A DNA stretch of 9,343 nucleotides from Planctomycetota bacterium (GCA_022561255.1 JADFRO010000094.1:1-9343); one strand, 5' to 3'; positions 1 through 7,303 are shown, counted from the stretch's first letter. Numbers and translations are program-made. The notes: generated by a model not told the origin, from the sequence alone.

Positions 1-1108
1 CCAGCTCAACGTCCATCGTGATGTTGTCACCAGGCATACACATCTCAGCTCCCTGCAGCGACAGACCACCCGTCACGTCCGTGGTTCGGAAGTAGAATTG
101 TGGACGATAACCGTTGAAAAACGGCGTATGTCGCCCGCCCTCTTCCTGCGTCAGCACGTACACCTGCGCCTCGAATTTCGTGTGCGGCGTAATCGAACCC
201 GGGGCCGCCAGAACCTGCCCGCGCTCGATCTCGTCTTTCTTCGTGCCGCGTAGCAGACAACCGACGTTGTCGCCCGCGAGCCCACTATCCAGCGTCTTGT
301 TGAACATTTCCACGCCCGTAACGACGGACTTGATGGTTTCGTTCAGACCGACGATTTCGATCTCTTCACCGACTTTGACTTGTCCGCGCTCGATCCGGCC
401 CGTTGCGACAGTTCCCCGACCCTTGATGCTGAAGACATCCTCCACCGACATCAGGAACGGCTGATCGATGTCCCGCTCGGGAATCGGAATGTGTTTGTCC
501 AGTGCCTCCATGAGATCGACGATGCACTTGGTTTTCTCCGCGTCTTTGGGGTTGTTCAGTGCCGGCAGTGACGAACCCAGGATCACCGGCACGTCGTCGC
601 CCGGGAAATCGTATTTCGAGAGAAGCTCGCGAACCTCCATCTCGACCAGTTCGAGCAGCTCTGGATCGTCGACAAGGTCCACCTTGTTGAGGAACACCAC
701 AAGCGACGGAACGTTCACCTGACGCGCAAGAAGAATGTGCTCTCGCGTCTGCGGCATCGGTCCGTCCGCCGCCGACACGACCAAAATCGCACCATCCATC
801 TGGGCGGCGCCGGTGATCATGTTCTTCACGTAGTCCGCGTGACCCGGGCAATCGATGTGCGCGTAGTGGCGAGCTTCCGTCTCGTACTCGACGTGAGAGG
901 TCGCAATCGTCAGAATCTTCGTCGCATCACGACGACCTTGCGACTCCGAAGCCTTGGCAACCTCGTCATACGAAATCGCCTTGCACAGGCCCTTCGATGC
1001 CTGCACCGTACAGATCGCCGCCGTCAAAGTTGTCTTGCCGTGGTCAACGTGACCGATCGTACCGACGTTAACGTGCGGCTTGGTTCGTTCGAATACTTCC
1101 TTGGCCAT
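1..1108 (-). CDS. tuf: Elongation factor Tu (3' end beyond window)
   Basis: EF-Tu is the GTPase that carries aminoacyl-tRNA to the ribosomal A site in the cytoplasm. The ATG at 1106-1108 opens MAKEVFERTKPHVNVGTIGH, and 369 codons are visible with no stop; about 30-35 residues of domain 3 are missing beyond base 1. Visible motifs are G1 GHVDHGKT (19-26), G3 DCPGH (86-90), G4 NKVD (141-144) and the domain 2 run GRGTVATGRIERG (230-242). Two places differ from the textbook protein. Switch I reads RDATKILTIATSHVEY (60-75), without RGITI but keeping a Thr at 67. The G5 loop is GSSL (178-181), where GSAL is usual. A GGAGGT Shine-Dalgarno (complement of 1117-1122) lies 8 nt before the ATG. The gene follows tRNA-Thr on the same strand, as tufB does in E. 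coli, and probably shares its promoter at 1503-1530. Identity is certain. Confidence 0.98.
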   Translation of the reverse strand, partial: MAKEVFERTKPHVNVGTIGHVDHGKTTLTAAICTVQASKGLCKAISYDEVAKASESQGRRDATKILTIATSHVEYETEARHYAHIDCPGHADYVKNMITGAAQMDGAILVVSAADGPMPQTREHILLARQVNVPSLVVFLNKVDLVDDPELLELVEMEVRELLSKYDFPGDDVPVILGSSLPALNNPKDAEKTKCIVDLMEALDKHIPIPERDIDQPFLMSVEDVFSIKGRGTVATGRIERGQVKVGEEIEIVGLNETIKSVVTGVEMFNKTLDSGLAGDNVGCLLRGTKKDEIERGQVLAAPGSITPHTKFEAQVYVLTQEEGGRHTPFFNGYRPQFYFRTTDVTGGLSLQGAEMCMPGDNITMDVEL

Positions 1109-1262
1109 CCGGTACTACCTCCACTCACTAGGCGACCCCGCCGCCACACTCGACGCCGCGGACCACCGTCGCCCGCGCTCTCCACTACGACCTTCCAATT
1201 CGGCTTCCGGCAACAGCACCGACATTAACAGACGGCGCCGGCGGGCCGTGTGCTCCAAGCAA

Positions 1263-1335
1263 AGCTGCTGACGGGACTCGAACCCGTGACCTCGTCCTTA
1301 CCAAGGACGCACTCTACCAACTGAGCTACAGCAGC
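1263..1335 (-). tRNA. tRNA-Thr (anticodon GGT)
   Basis: The minus strand folds into a complete 73-nt cloverleaf. The acceptor stem is GCTGCTG/CAGCAGC. The D arm is GCTC...GAGT, closed by one G-T pair. The anticodon arm is CGTCC-TTGGTAA-GGACG, giving anticodon GGT, which reads ACC and ACU threonine codons. The variable loop is AGGTC and the T arm is ACGGG-TTCGAGT-CCCGT. The discriminator base is T, and the next bases are TTG, so CCA is not encoded and must be added by nucleotidyltransferase. It sits 154 nt upstream of tuf on the same strand; tRNA-Thr next to tuf is a long-conserved arrangement in bacteria. Confidence 0.97.
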
Positions 1336-1495
1336 GACCTCGATCGCGCGAACCGCAGCTACACCCGCCCGAGTCTTACGAATGACTCCAAGCGGAACAT
1401 CGGTCGAGCACACCGCCCCGACTACCCTACCGGGACGGCAAGCCTCAGCCACGCTGCGTCCTACGTCCAAGGTCACACCGTAGCGAGACCCAGAG
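1336..1495 (-). other. Leader of the tRNA-Thr/tuf transcript
   Basis: About 160 nt lie between the expected transcription start (near 1496) and the mature 5' end of tRNA-Thr. I searched it for a second tRNA, because tuf-linked tRNA clusters often include Tyr, Gly or Trp, and found no complete cloverleaf. No convincing ORF with a ribosome binding site begins here. It is probably a precursor leader removed by RNase P and other nucleases. Confidence 0.4.
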
Positions 1496-1502
1496 CCCGG
1501 CC

Positions 1503-1530
1503 AATATACGCAATCTCGGAATACTGTCAA
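1503..1530 (-). promoter_or_regulatory. Sigma70-type promoter for tRNA-Thr/tuf
   Basis: On the minus strand there is a perfect -35 TTGACA (complement of 1525-1530), a 16-bp spacer and the -10 TATATT (complement of 1503-1508, 5 of 6 to consensus). It points toward tRNA-Thr and tuf, which are highly expressed genes. The expected start of transcription is near 1496. It is the strongest promoter match in the window. Confidence 0.82.
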
Positions 1531-1637
1531 ACACAAAACAACGCCTCGCACCGCACGACGAAGGAGTCCAGGCCGGACCGCAAATCGAGCGGATTCGTCA
1601 ACTCGAACATCGCCCCACAGTGTATCTGCTCCGTTGG

Positions 1638-1658
1638 CACGTTATAACACATAACGTG
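1638..1658. promoter_or_regulatory. Perfect 8-bp inverted repeat, operator-like
   Basis: CACGTTAT (1638-1645) and ATAACGTG (1651-1658) are perfect reverse complements separated by 5 bp (AACAC). This is the size and symmetry expected of a site for a dimeric regulator. It contains a -10-like TATAAC at 1643-1648 on the plus strand, but no good -35 is seen at 16-18 bp upstream. It lies about 200 bp before the aldo/keto reductase start and about 110 bp behind the divergent tRNA-Thr/tuf promoter. No regulator gene is nearby, so its partner is unknown. Confidence 0.45.
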
Positions 1659-1763
1659 GTCCGAGCGGGGTCTGGGCGCCGGGGCATATCGGCCTCACCA
1701 GGAGGGCGTATACACAAATCGTTCAAGCCTTCGTTGTTAACTGGACTGGCTGCCAAGATTCCC

Positions 1764-1792
1764 TTGTCCCGGCAGAGTCGGAGGGCTAGCAT
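1764..1792 (+). promoter_or_regulatory. Candidate promoter for the reductase pair
   Basis: On the plus strand TTGTCC (1764-1769, 4 of 6 to TTGACA) and TAGCAT (1787-1792, 4 of 6 to TATAAT) are 17 bp apart. The predicted start is near 1799, giving a leader of about 60 nt before the GTG at 1858. The hexamers are weak and such a match can occur by chance, but position and direction fit. Confidence 0.33.
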
Positions 1793-1857
1793 AGCCTTGC
1801 GGTCGTAGGTACTTTCCGCCGCCCGGTAGCGATTTCCCACCCAGGAGCCTTTGTAAC

Positions 1858-2811
1858 GTGGAACACCGCAGACTCGGCCACACTCAGCTCGACGTGTCCG
1901 CTATCGGCCTGGGTACCTGGGCTATGGGAGCGACCGTCGAAACGTGGGGACACGTGGACGACCGGGAGTCCATAGCAACGATCCATTATGCCCTGGACCA
2001 CGGCATTAATCTGATCGACACGGCACCGATCTACGGCCTCGGTCACAGCGAAGAGGTGGTCGGCAAGGCGATCCGCGGCCGGCGGTCCGAGGTCATCCTG
2101 GCAACCAAGTGCGGCCTGCTCTTTTCAAACTCACCTGACCATCAACCGCAGCGCTGCTTGAGTCCCCAAAGCGTCAGGCGCGAATGCGAGGAGAGCCTAC
2201 GCAGGCTCCAGACGGACGTCATCGACCTCTATTTCTGCCACTGGCCTGACCCGGCCACTCCGATTCGCGAGACGATGGAGGTGCTCACCAAGCTGCTCCA
2301 CGAGGGCACGATACGCGCCATTGGGCTGTCGAACTTTAGCTGCGAGCAGATAGCGGCGGCACGGGAATTCGGCCCCGTACACGTCCTACAGCCACCGTTT
2401 TCGATGCTCGCGCGCCGTGCCGCCGACGATCTTTTTCCGTACTGCCTCGAGCACGAGATCGCCGTGCTTCCCCACAGCCCTTTGGTCAAGGGGCTTTTGA
2501 CGGGCAAGTTCACCGCCGAGGACACCTTCGACGACATCCGGCAGCACGATCCGGATTTCATCGGGAACCGGTTCCACCGCAATCTCCGCATTGTCGACGC
2601 GTTGAAGGAGATCGCCGCGCGGTACGATAAGACCGTCGCCCAGCTCGCCATCAACTGGACGTGCAACTTCCCCGGCGTGACCGCCCCACTCATCGGCGCG
2701 AAGCGACCTACCCAGCTCACTGAGAACCTCGGCGGACTTGGATGGGAACTCTCCGACGACGACCGCGCCCGCATCGACGCTCTGATCGGAGGGCCGGCCG
2801 ATGGCGCCTGA
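1858..2811 (+). CDS. Aldo/keto reductase, IolS/YhdN-like
   Basis: This is a 317-residue cytoplasmic NAD(P)H-dependent oxidoreductase of the aldo/keto reductase superfamily, a TIM-barrel family that reduces aldehydes, ketones or sugars. The catalytic tetrad is visible: D54 (NLIDTAP), Y59 (IYGLGHSE), K84 (LATKCG) and H128 (FCHWPDP). GLSNF (156-160) is a family signature, and LIGAKRPTQLTEN (278-290) is the nucleotide-phosphate binding end. The start MEHRRLGHTQLDVSAIGLGTW matches family N-termini. It uses GTG, with AGGAG (1843-1847) 10 nt upstream. The overall pattern resembles the AKR11-13 groups (B. subtilis IolS and YhdN); the substrate cannot be read from the sequence. Its last 11 nt overlap the next gene, whose Shine-Dalgarno lies inside this frame, so the two are probably translated together. 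Confidence 0.93.
   Translation: MEHRRLGHTQLDVSAIGLGTWAMGATVETWGHVDDRESIATIHYALDHGINLIDTAPIYGLGHSEEVVGKAIRGRRSEVILATKCGLLFSNSPDHQPQRCLSPQSVRRECEESLRRLQTDVIDLYFCHWPDPATPIRETMEVLTKLLHEGTIRAIGLSNFSCEQIAAAREFGPVHVLQPPFSMLARRAADDLFPYCLEHEIAVLPHSPLVKGLLTGKFTAEDTFDDIRQHDPDFIGNRFHRNLRIVDALKEIAARYDKTVAQLAINWTCNFPGVTAPLIGAKRPTQLTENLGGLGWELSDDDRARIDALIGGPADGA
2788..2793 (+). promoter_or_regulatory. Shine-Dalgarno deciding the start at 2801
   Basis: GGAGGG ends 7 nt before the ATG at 2801 and lies inside the reductase reading frame. It supports this upstream start over later in-frame starts such as the GTG at 2981, and indicates translational coupling across the 11-nt gene overlap. Confidence 0.7.
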
Positions 2812-4675
2812 CGCCGGGCGCAGGGACGACGTCATCCGAGTACGCCACAGACGCCCCCCCGCCGCCCACGTCCCCCCTCGCCGAAACGGGCAGAACGGTG
2901 CGTCGGCACTGCGCGAACTCCGCAGCGCATCCGACCGGTATACGAACAACGCCATCGCCGCAAGGGTTGGACGACCAAACGTGCGATTCGGCGTTACAGT
3001 CCTTGCTGCGCTTGCCGTCGGCGCCGTAACCGGGCTCTTGATTCGACCCGAGTATCTGTGCGGCGGAACCTTTCGCCTGACTGACGAGCGGACACTAAGC
3101 CAACGCGCCGAGCTGCGGAGCGACCTGTCCAACATGGTGGGCGACGACTTTTCCTCGACGGCGGAGTCAACGGGCGTTGCATCCCGGTGGCACGTTGAAG
3201 CGCCGGCTAACGACCTGATTCGCTTTCGCTTCGTCACTACCGATCGAAGTACGGGTGCGGAGCGGGCAACACAAATGGCCCAAGCGTTCCTCACCACTCT
3301 GCGCACCAAGCGGGAACAAAACCGCGGGACACCCTCCGAAAGCGAGAACGTCGTTTCCCTGTACATTCAGGAACTCCAGACCCGCCTTACGAACGTTCAG
3401 ACACAACTCGACAGCGCGATGGCCACCATTCCCGATTCCGATTCGCGGGAGCAAAAAGACGCCCTGCTCGACCGCTGGCGATCGATTCGGTCCGGCTACA
3501 CCGAAGCTCGAGCGCGTCTCGCGGCGACCTTCGCGGACGTCTCGCGTCTGCGAAGCGAGGCGGCACCGACCCACGGCGTTGTTCCGACCGACAAGCGGCG
3601 CGAGGCGTTCGCTGCCGACTTGGGACTCCAGCAGGATCTTCGCGAGCTGTCCGTTCATCTAACTGAGTTGCGAGCCCACCTTCTCCGTGTCCGAGCGACG
3701 GCGGCGGCACGGTTTGGGGAACTGTCCAGCGCCGTCACAACGCTGCGGCAGATGATTTCAATCGAGGACACGAGGGACTTAGGATCCTCCACAACCGCTA
3801 TTCTTTCGCGACTCACCGTCGAACTCGACGCCTATCGACGGGGGCTTGTCGAATTCGCCGACGCGTGGAATGCCGAGTTCGCCGCCGTTGAACGTCTGGA
3901 GGTCGACCCCCAGGCCGGCGAGTTGCTCGACCAGTATCACCGCGTTCGCGCGTTGCTAACCGACTACTTCTTTTCCGCCTCGCAAACGCTGTCGACCATG
4001 CGCGGAGCGGTGAACCGGGTCGGTGAGGAGCAGCGCGACCACGCCAGAACCTATGTCCTCCAATCCAAGCTCATTCGGGCGTTTCAGACACTACAATCCG
4101 CCCACCATCGGCTTGAGTTCGCGGCTGGAACAATCGAAACGCCGGACAACTTCCGCCTCGACATCGCGCTTCGCAGCGCGCATGGACTACGCCGACGCTC
4201 CCAGGACCAAATGCGAAGAATCGAGACGAAGCTCCAGGCCCGTGCGACGAAGCGGGCCATCGCGTTGCACGTTACGACCCTCGTCCAAGCCGAGCAAACG
4301 CTGGAGCACTTCCGCGCGGAAACCGACAAGACCGTCGATCGACTCGTCGCCGTGCAGGACGGCCTGCTTGAGACGACCGAGCAGGTAGAAGGTCTCGTTG
4401 CGGCTGTCGTTCGCGCGGAATTGGCTGGAGACCGACTGAAGATCACTCAGAGTGATCTGCGGCGCAGCGAGCAACGCTTAAGGCAACTCGCAACGAAACG
4501 GCGATCGAAGTATGAGGATGGCGGGATCGAGCTAGTCAGCGCGGGCGTCATGGGCTCGCCGATCAACGGCTCTACCCGTGCGGCCGCAGGCGTCGTAGCC
4601 GGAGCGATTGCTTTCCTGAGCGTACTGTTTGGGCAGTGGCACATGGCCCGCCGAAAGGACCGGGCCACACCTTGA
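2801..4675 (+). CDS. Two-helix coiled-coil membrane protein, Wzz/GumC-like topology
   Basis: This is a 624-residue protein with the layout of polysaccharide co-polymerases (chain-length determinants). It has an Arg-rich cytoplasmic N-terminus (1-61), a first membrane helix (about 62-81, VTVLAALAVGAVTGLLI), and roughly 510 mostly helical residues. A second membrane helix (about 594-614, GVVAGAIAFLSVLF) is followed by a basic tail ARRKD. The charges place both ends in the cytoplasm. The middle is rich in E, R, Q, A and L with heptad-like stretches (about 185-250, 275-325, 460-570) and has no cysteine after residue 87, so a long coiled coil is likely. The Pro-rich motif usually found before helix 2 of Wzz is only hinted at (VMGSPING, 583-590). 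There is no Walker A, so it lacks the tyrosine-kinase domain of fused forms. No glycosyltransferase or export gene is adjacent. Membrane topology is well supported; the polysaccharide role is inference. It could also be a structural envelope or division-related coiled coil. Confidence 0.72.
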   Translation: MAPDAGRRDDVIRVRHRRPPAAHVPPRRNGQNGASALRELRSASDRYTNNAIAARVGRPNVRFGVTVLAALAVGAVTGLLIRPEYLCGGTFRLTDERTLSQRAELRSDLSNMVGDDFSSTAESTGVASRWHVEAPANDLIRFRFVTTDRSTGAERATQMAQAFLTTLRTKREQNRGTPSESENVVSLYIQELQTRLTNVQTQLDSAMATIPDSDSREQKDALLDRWRSIRSGYTEARARLAATFADVSRLRSEAAPTHGVVPTDKRREAFAADLGLQQDLRELSVHLTELRAHLLRVRATAAARFGELSSAVTTLRQMISIEDTRDLGSSTTAILSRLTVELDAYRRGLVEFADAWNAEFAAVERLEVDPQAGELLDQYHRVRALLTDYFFSASQTLSTMRGAVNRVGEEQRDHARTYVLQSKLIRAFQTLQSAHHRLEFAAGTIETPDNFRLDIALRSAHGLRRRSQDQMRRIETKLQARATKRAIALHVTTLVQAEQTLEHFRAETDKTVDRLVAVQDGLLETTEQVEGLVAAVVRAELAGDRLKITQSDLRRSEQRLRQLATKRRSKYEDGGIELVSAGVMGSPINGSTRAAAGVVAGAIAFLSVLFGQWHMARRKDRATP

Positions 4676-4741
4676 ACCCCGCGTATCGAACCCCGCAACC
4701 AAGGCCCACGTTTTACAAATAATCGACTATCAACCGTTCCC

Positions 4742-4795
4742 GAGCCGCGGGCTTTAGCCCGCGCGGTCCTCCGCGCAAGCTGAAGCTTACGGCTC
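4742..4795. repeat. REP-like element able to fold as a cloverleaf
   Basis: These 54 nt lie between two convergent genes. GAGCCG (4742-4747) pairs with CGGCTC (4790-4795) and encloses three hairpins: CGGGCT/AGCCCG (4748-4761), CGCGG-TCCT-CCGCG (4762-4775) and AAGCT/AGCTT (4777-4788). Alternatively, 4742-4766 and 4771-4795 are 25-nt imperfect inverted repeats around TCCT. They differ at 6 sites, all transitions, giving three G-T wobbles and three C-A mismatches when folded. GC-rich dyads with a GGGCTTTAGCCC core are typical of dispersed intergenic repeats (REP elements mobilised by RAYT-type transposases). No transposase is present here. Only one copy lies in the window, so its repeated nature is inferred. 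It may also act as a bidirectional transcription barrier. Confidence 0.7.
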
Positions 4796-4880
4796 AGATA
4801 GCCTCTGGAACTTATGAAACACGGCACTAGCCCCGTTGGAAACGGTCCGGACACTTGCAGGCACCGTACGATCGCGTGTC

Positions 4881-6011
4881 CTAGCTCAAGACCGTCAGGC
4901 GGGCGAGCAGTTTGGGAAGCGTCTCCACGACGCGTTCGATTTCCTGCCGCGTCGTAAATCGCGACAAGCTGAAGCGAATGGCCCCATGGGCGATTCGCTC
5001 GTCTATTCCCATGGCCGTGAGCACGTGGGACGGTTCGAGTGATCCGCTGCTGCAGGCCGCTCCTGCCGAAGCACAAATCCCCGCTTCACTCAAAAGGATC
5101 AAAATCGCCTCTGCGGAAATTCCCTCGAAACCAATGTTGGACGTGTTGCAGATCCGCTGGGCATCGCAGCCGTTGACGTGCGCAAACGGTACGGCCGCCA
5201 GCACACCTTCTTCAAACGCATCGCGCAGGCGGCCGATGTCGACGCAGACCTCGTCGCACCGCGCCGCCTCGGCAGCCACACCCATCCCAACAATGCCCGC
5301 GACATGCTCGGTTCCCCCGCGAAGCAACGATTCCTGATTGCCGCCGACGATGAGCGGGGTGATGCGTGTACGCCGTCGGACGTAGAGCGCCCCTATACCC
5401 TTGGGGCCGTGAAACTTGTGTGCGCTGAGGCTCACAAGCTGCGCCGCCGCCTTTGACACGTCGATGGGAATCTTGCCGACCGACTGCACGGCGTCTACGT
5501 GGACGACTGCGCCGCACTTCACAGCAACGTCTGCAAGTCGCGCGACGTCGAAAACGACACCCGTCTCGTTGTTCGCGTGGATCATCGTTGCAAGCGCGGT
5601 ATCGTCGGTGAGGGCTTTGGACCAATGCGACTCGTCGATGCGCCCCTGGGAATCAACCCCGACGCGTTCCACGGTGTAGCCTTCGCCTTCCAAATTCTCC
5701 ACCAGGCGCAGCACCGCCGAATGCTCGACGGACGTTGTGACGATCCGGCGCCGCTCGGGATGGAGCGCCAGCGCACCCCGGATCGCAAGGTTGATGCTCT
5801 CCGTGCCGCCGCTGGTGAATACGATTTCTCGCGGCTTCGCACCAATCAGCGACGCCACCTGCTCGCGAGCGCACTCGATGCTGTGTCGTACGGACTGACC
5901 GAACTGATGCACGCTGGACGGATTCGCGTATCCGTCGCGCAGATTCGCCGCCATCGCCTCCACAACCTTGGGAAGCGGCATGGTCGTCGCGTTGTTGTCG
6001 AGGTAGATCAT
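4881..6011 (-). CDS. Cysteine desulfurase, NifS/IscS type
   Basis: A cytoplasmic PLP enzyme that takes sulfur from cysteine (giving alanine) as an enzyme-bound persulfide, for Fe-S clusters or tRNA thiolation. Numbering from MIYLDNNATT, the features are: PLP-phosphate binding GGTES (68-72), cofactor-stacking H97 (EHSAV), NNETG (147-151), D173, and the Schiff-base K199 in SAHKFHGPKG. Catalytic C320 sits in the loop ASAGAACSSGSLEPSHVL, which resembles group I NifS. The 376-residue length fits the family. I chose the ATG at 6009-6011 because homologues start here; an in-frame GTG at 6027-6029 would add six residues, and neither has a clear Shine-Dalgarno. The gene stands alone: no iscU, iscR or mnmA is next to it, so NifS, IscS or an MnmA-dedicated partner cannot be separated. 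It lies 248 bp downstream of rsmA on the same strand, and its 3' end faces the REP-like element. Confidence 0.95.
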   Translation of the reverse strand: MIYLDNNATTMPLPKVVEAMAANLRDGYANPSSVHQFGQSVRHSIECAREQVASLIGAKPREIVFTSGGTESINLAIRGALALHPERRRIVTTSVEHSAVLRLVENLEGEGYTVERVGVDSQGRIDESHWSKALTDDTALATMIHANNETGVVFDVARLADVAVKCGAVVHVDAVQSVGKIPIDVSKAAAQLVSLSAHKFHGPKGIGALYVRRRTRITPLIVGGNQESLLRGGTEHVAGIVGMGVAAEAARCDEVCVDIGRLRDAFEEGVLAAVPFAHVNGCDAQRICNTSNIGFEGISAEAILILLSEAGICASAGAACSSGSLEPSHVLTAMGIDERIAHGAIRFSLSRFTTRQEIERVVETLPKLLARLTVLS

Positions 6012-6225
6012 TTCGCTAACGCATTTCACGTTTCTGTATTCCGTTCCGCTAGCGTTCGCCCGTGCGATTTCTCTACGTTCGATCTCATACGAAGGCCGCC
6101 GGACCGCTCACGCCATCCCGATCCATTGTATGCGCCGCCCATGCGGGAATCACGCCGGCATCCTACGAACCAGCGGTCGGGAGCATGCACGCGAAGCGTC
6201 CTGACAAACCGAGCGCGACCATAGG

Positions 6226-6240
6226 GGGCGGTTTCCGCCC
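6226..6240 (-). other. Short GC hairpin downstream of rsmA
   Basis: GGGCGG and CCGCCC form a 6-bp stem with a 3-nt loop, about 20 nt past the rsmA stop. On the transcribed strand it is followed by CCCTATGG, with no run of U, so it is not a classic intrinsic terminator. It might protect the mRNA 3' end or cause pausing. Confidence 0.35.
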
Positions 6241-6259
6241 GCGAGACCCGACCGCTTCG

Positions 6260-7156
6260 TTACGGGCACGGCTCTGAAAAAGGCTTGTCTAACACGGTCT
6301 TCGCGATCGACACCCATTGGGAAACGGGAACCTGCTCCGGTCGGCGCGTAAGGTCGAACCTCTCGCCAAGGTGCTCGACCACTGCCGCATCCAAAACGTA
6401 AGACATGGCCGAGCGCAGCGTCTTGCGCCGGTGATTAAAGACGCCGCGCACGAATCTCGCGAACGTGGGCACGTCCGGGACGCTTGCCCGCGCCGCAGGA
6501 TCGACATCCATCCGCAACATCACGGAATCCACCGTCGGACGAGGCCAGAACGACTGCGGGCCCAATCGCGCAACCGTCGTAACGCGCGACAGCGCCCCCG
6601 ACAGAATGGTCAGCGGACCAAACGCCTTGCATCCCGGCTCGGCTACAAACCGATCGCCCACCTCCGACTGGACCGTAAAACACAACCGCCGTACGACCGG
6701 ATAATCGACGAGCAGGTTCATCACCAGCGGTGTGGCAATCTGGTAGGGTAAGTTCGCCACGAGCTTGACCGTCAACCCGTCGCGCTCGGCATGTTGAAGG
6801 CACTCGGCCACGACCGCGGCGAGGCGATGCTTGCTCTCAAGAACATCAATCCCCACGACTTCAACGCCCGCAACCCCTGCAAAACGCTCGGCCAGCAGTT
6901 CTCGCAGGTCACGGTCGACCTCCACGCACACCAACTGGTCGACGCGCAGAGCCAATAAATCGGTCAGTCCGCCCGTGCCGCCGCCGACTTCGACCACCAC
7001 GTCGTCGCGCTTCAGGTCGGCACTCTCAACGAGCCCGCGCATGAGGTTCCCGTCGATCAGGAAATGCTGCCCCAAGCGCTTGCGCGGACGCAACCCGCGC
7101 GATGAGAGCATCGCCTCTATCTCCCTTTTGGTTTGAACGTGTTGCGGGGTCATCAT
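6260..7156 (-). CDS. rsmA: 16S rRNA dimethyladenosine transferase RsmA (KsgA)
   Basis: RsmA uses S-adenosylmethionine to dimethylate the two adjacent adenines in the loop of 16S rRNA helix 45 during late 30S maturation. The 298-residue protein (E. coli has 273) shows every family block. These are LGQHFLID (28-35), the SAM-binding VEVGGGTGGLT (55-65), the acidic CVEVD (77-81), GIDVLE (102-107) and the catalytic NLPYQI (135-140). FWPRPTVDSVMLRM (203-216) and the C-terminal FNHRRKTLRSAM (240-251) complete the set. GQN is GQH here and GPG is GGG, both mild variants. It begins with two consecutive ATG codons (7154-7156, 7151-7153) without a clear Shine-Dalgarno. A -10-like TACAAT (complement of 7220-7225) lies upstream but lacks a convincing -35. 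A terminator at 7304-7351 separates it from the small transcription unit above it. Confidence 0.97.
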   Translation of the reverse strand: MMTPQHVQTKREIEAMLSSRGLRPRKRLGQHFLIDGNLMRGLVESADLKRDDVVVEVGGGTGGLTDLLALRVDQLVCVEVDRDLRELLAERFAGVAGVEVVGIDVLESKHRLAAVVAECLQHAERDGLTVKLVANLPYQIATPLVMNLLVDYPVVRRLCFTVQSEVGDRFVAEPGCKAFGPLTILSGALSRVTTVARLGPQSFWPRPTVDSVMLRMDVDPAARASVPDVPTFARFVRGVFNHRRKTLRSAMSYVLDAAVVEHLGERFDLTRRPEQVPVSQWVSIAKTVLDKPFSEPCP

Positions 7157-7303
7157 AGTTCATAGCCGGTGATTCTTGCGTGATGGCTTTTCGACCGCGA
7201 CGTCACCGTGCGACCTTGCATTGTAGGAAGTGGTTCGCACCTATGCACGCGAGGCGTCCGGTGACGAGGCGCACGTGACGGACGATGTTGGCGGGGCTTG
7301 CGC

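Noticed and set aside
1109..1262. A second tRNA between tRNA-Thr and tuf
   Set aside because: No T-arm consensus or acceptor pairing is found; it appears to be plain spacer ending in the tuf Shine-Dalgarno.
1634..1650. Sigma54-type promoter, because of TTGGCACG
   Set aside because: The -24 half fits, but the required GC at -12 (TTGCA-like) is missing at the correct spacing.
2386..3366. Long minus-strand open frame (326 codons) opposite the reductase and co-polymerase-like genes
   Set aside because: It is antisense to two well-supported genes, rich in Arg and Ser as GC-rich shadow frames are, and shows no recognisable domain.
4674..4696. Direct repeat GAACCCCGC (4674-4682 and 4688-4696) at the end of the co-polymerase-like gene
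   Set aside because: Two 9-bp copies in GC-rich sequence at a gene end, with no associated element, are likely chance.
4833..4845. Hairpin CCGTT-GGA-AACGG as a terminator for the desulfurase
   Set aside because: The stem is only 5 bp and no T-run follows on either strand.
5499..6224. Plus-strand open frame of 241 codons across the desulfurase gene
   Set aside because: It is a mirror of the cysteine desulfurase coding strand, with Arg/His-rich low-information composition and no motif.
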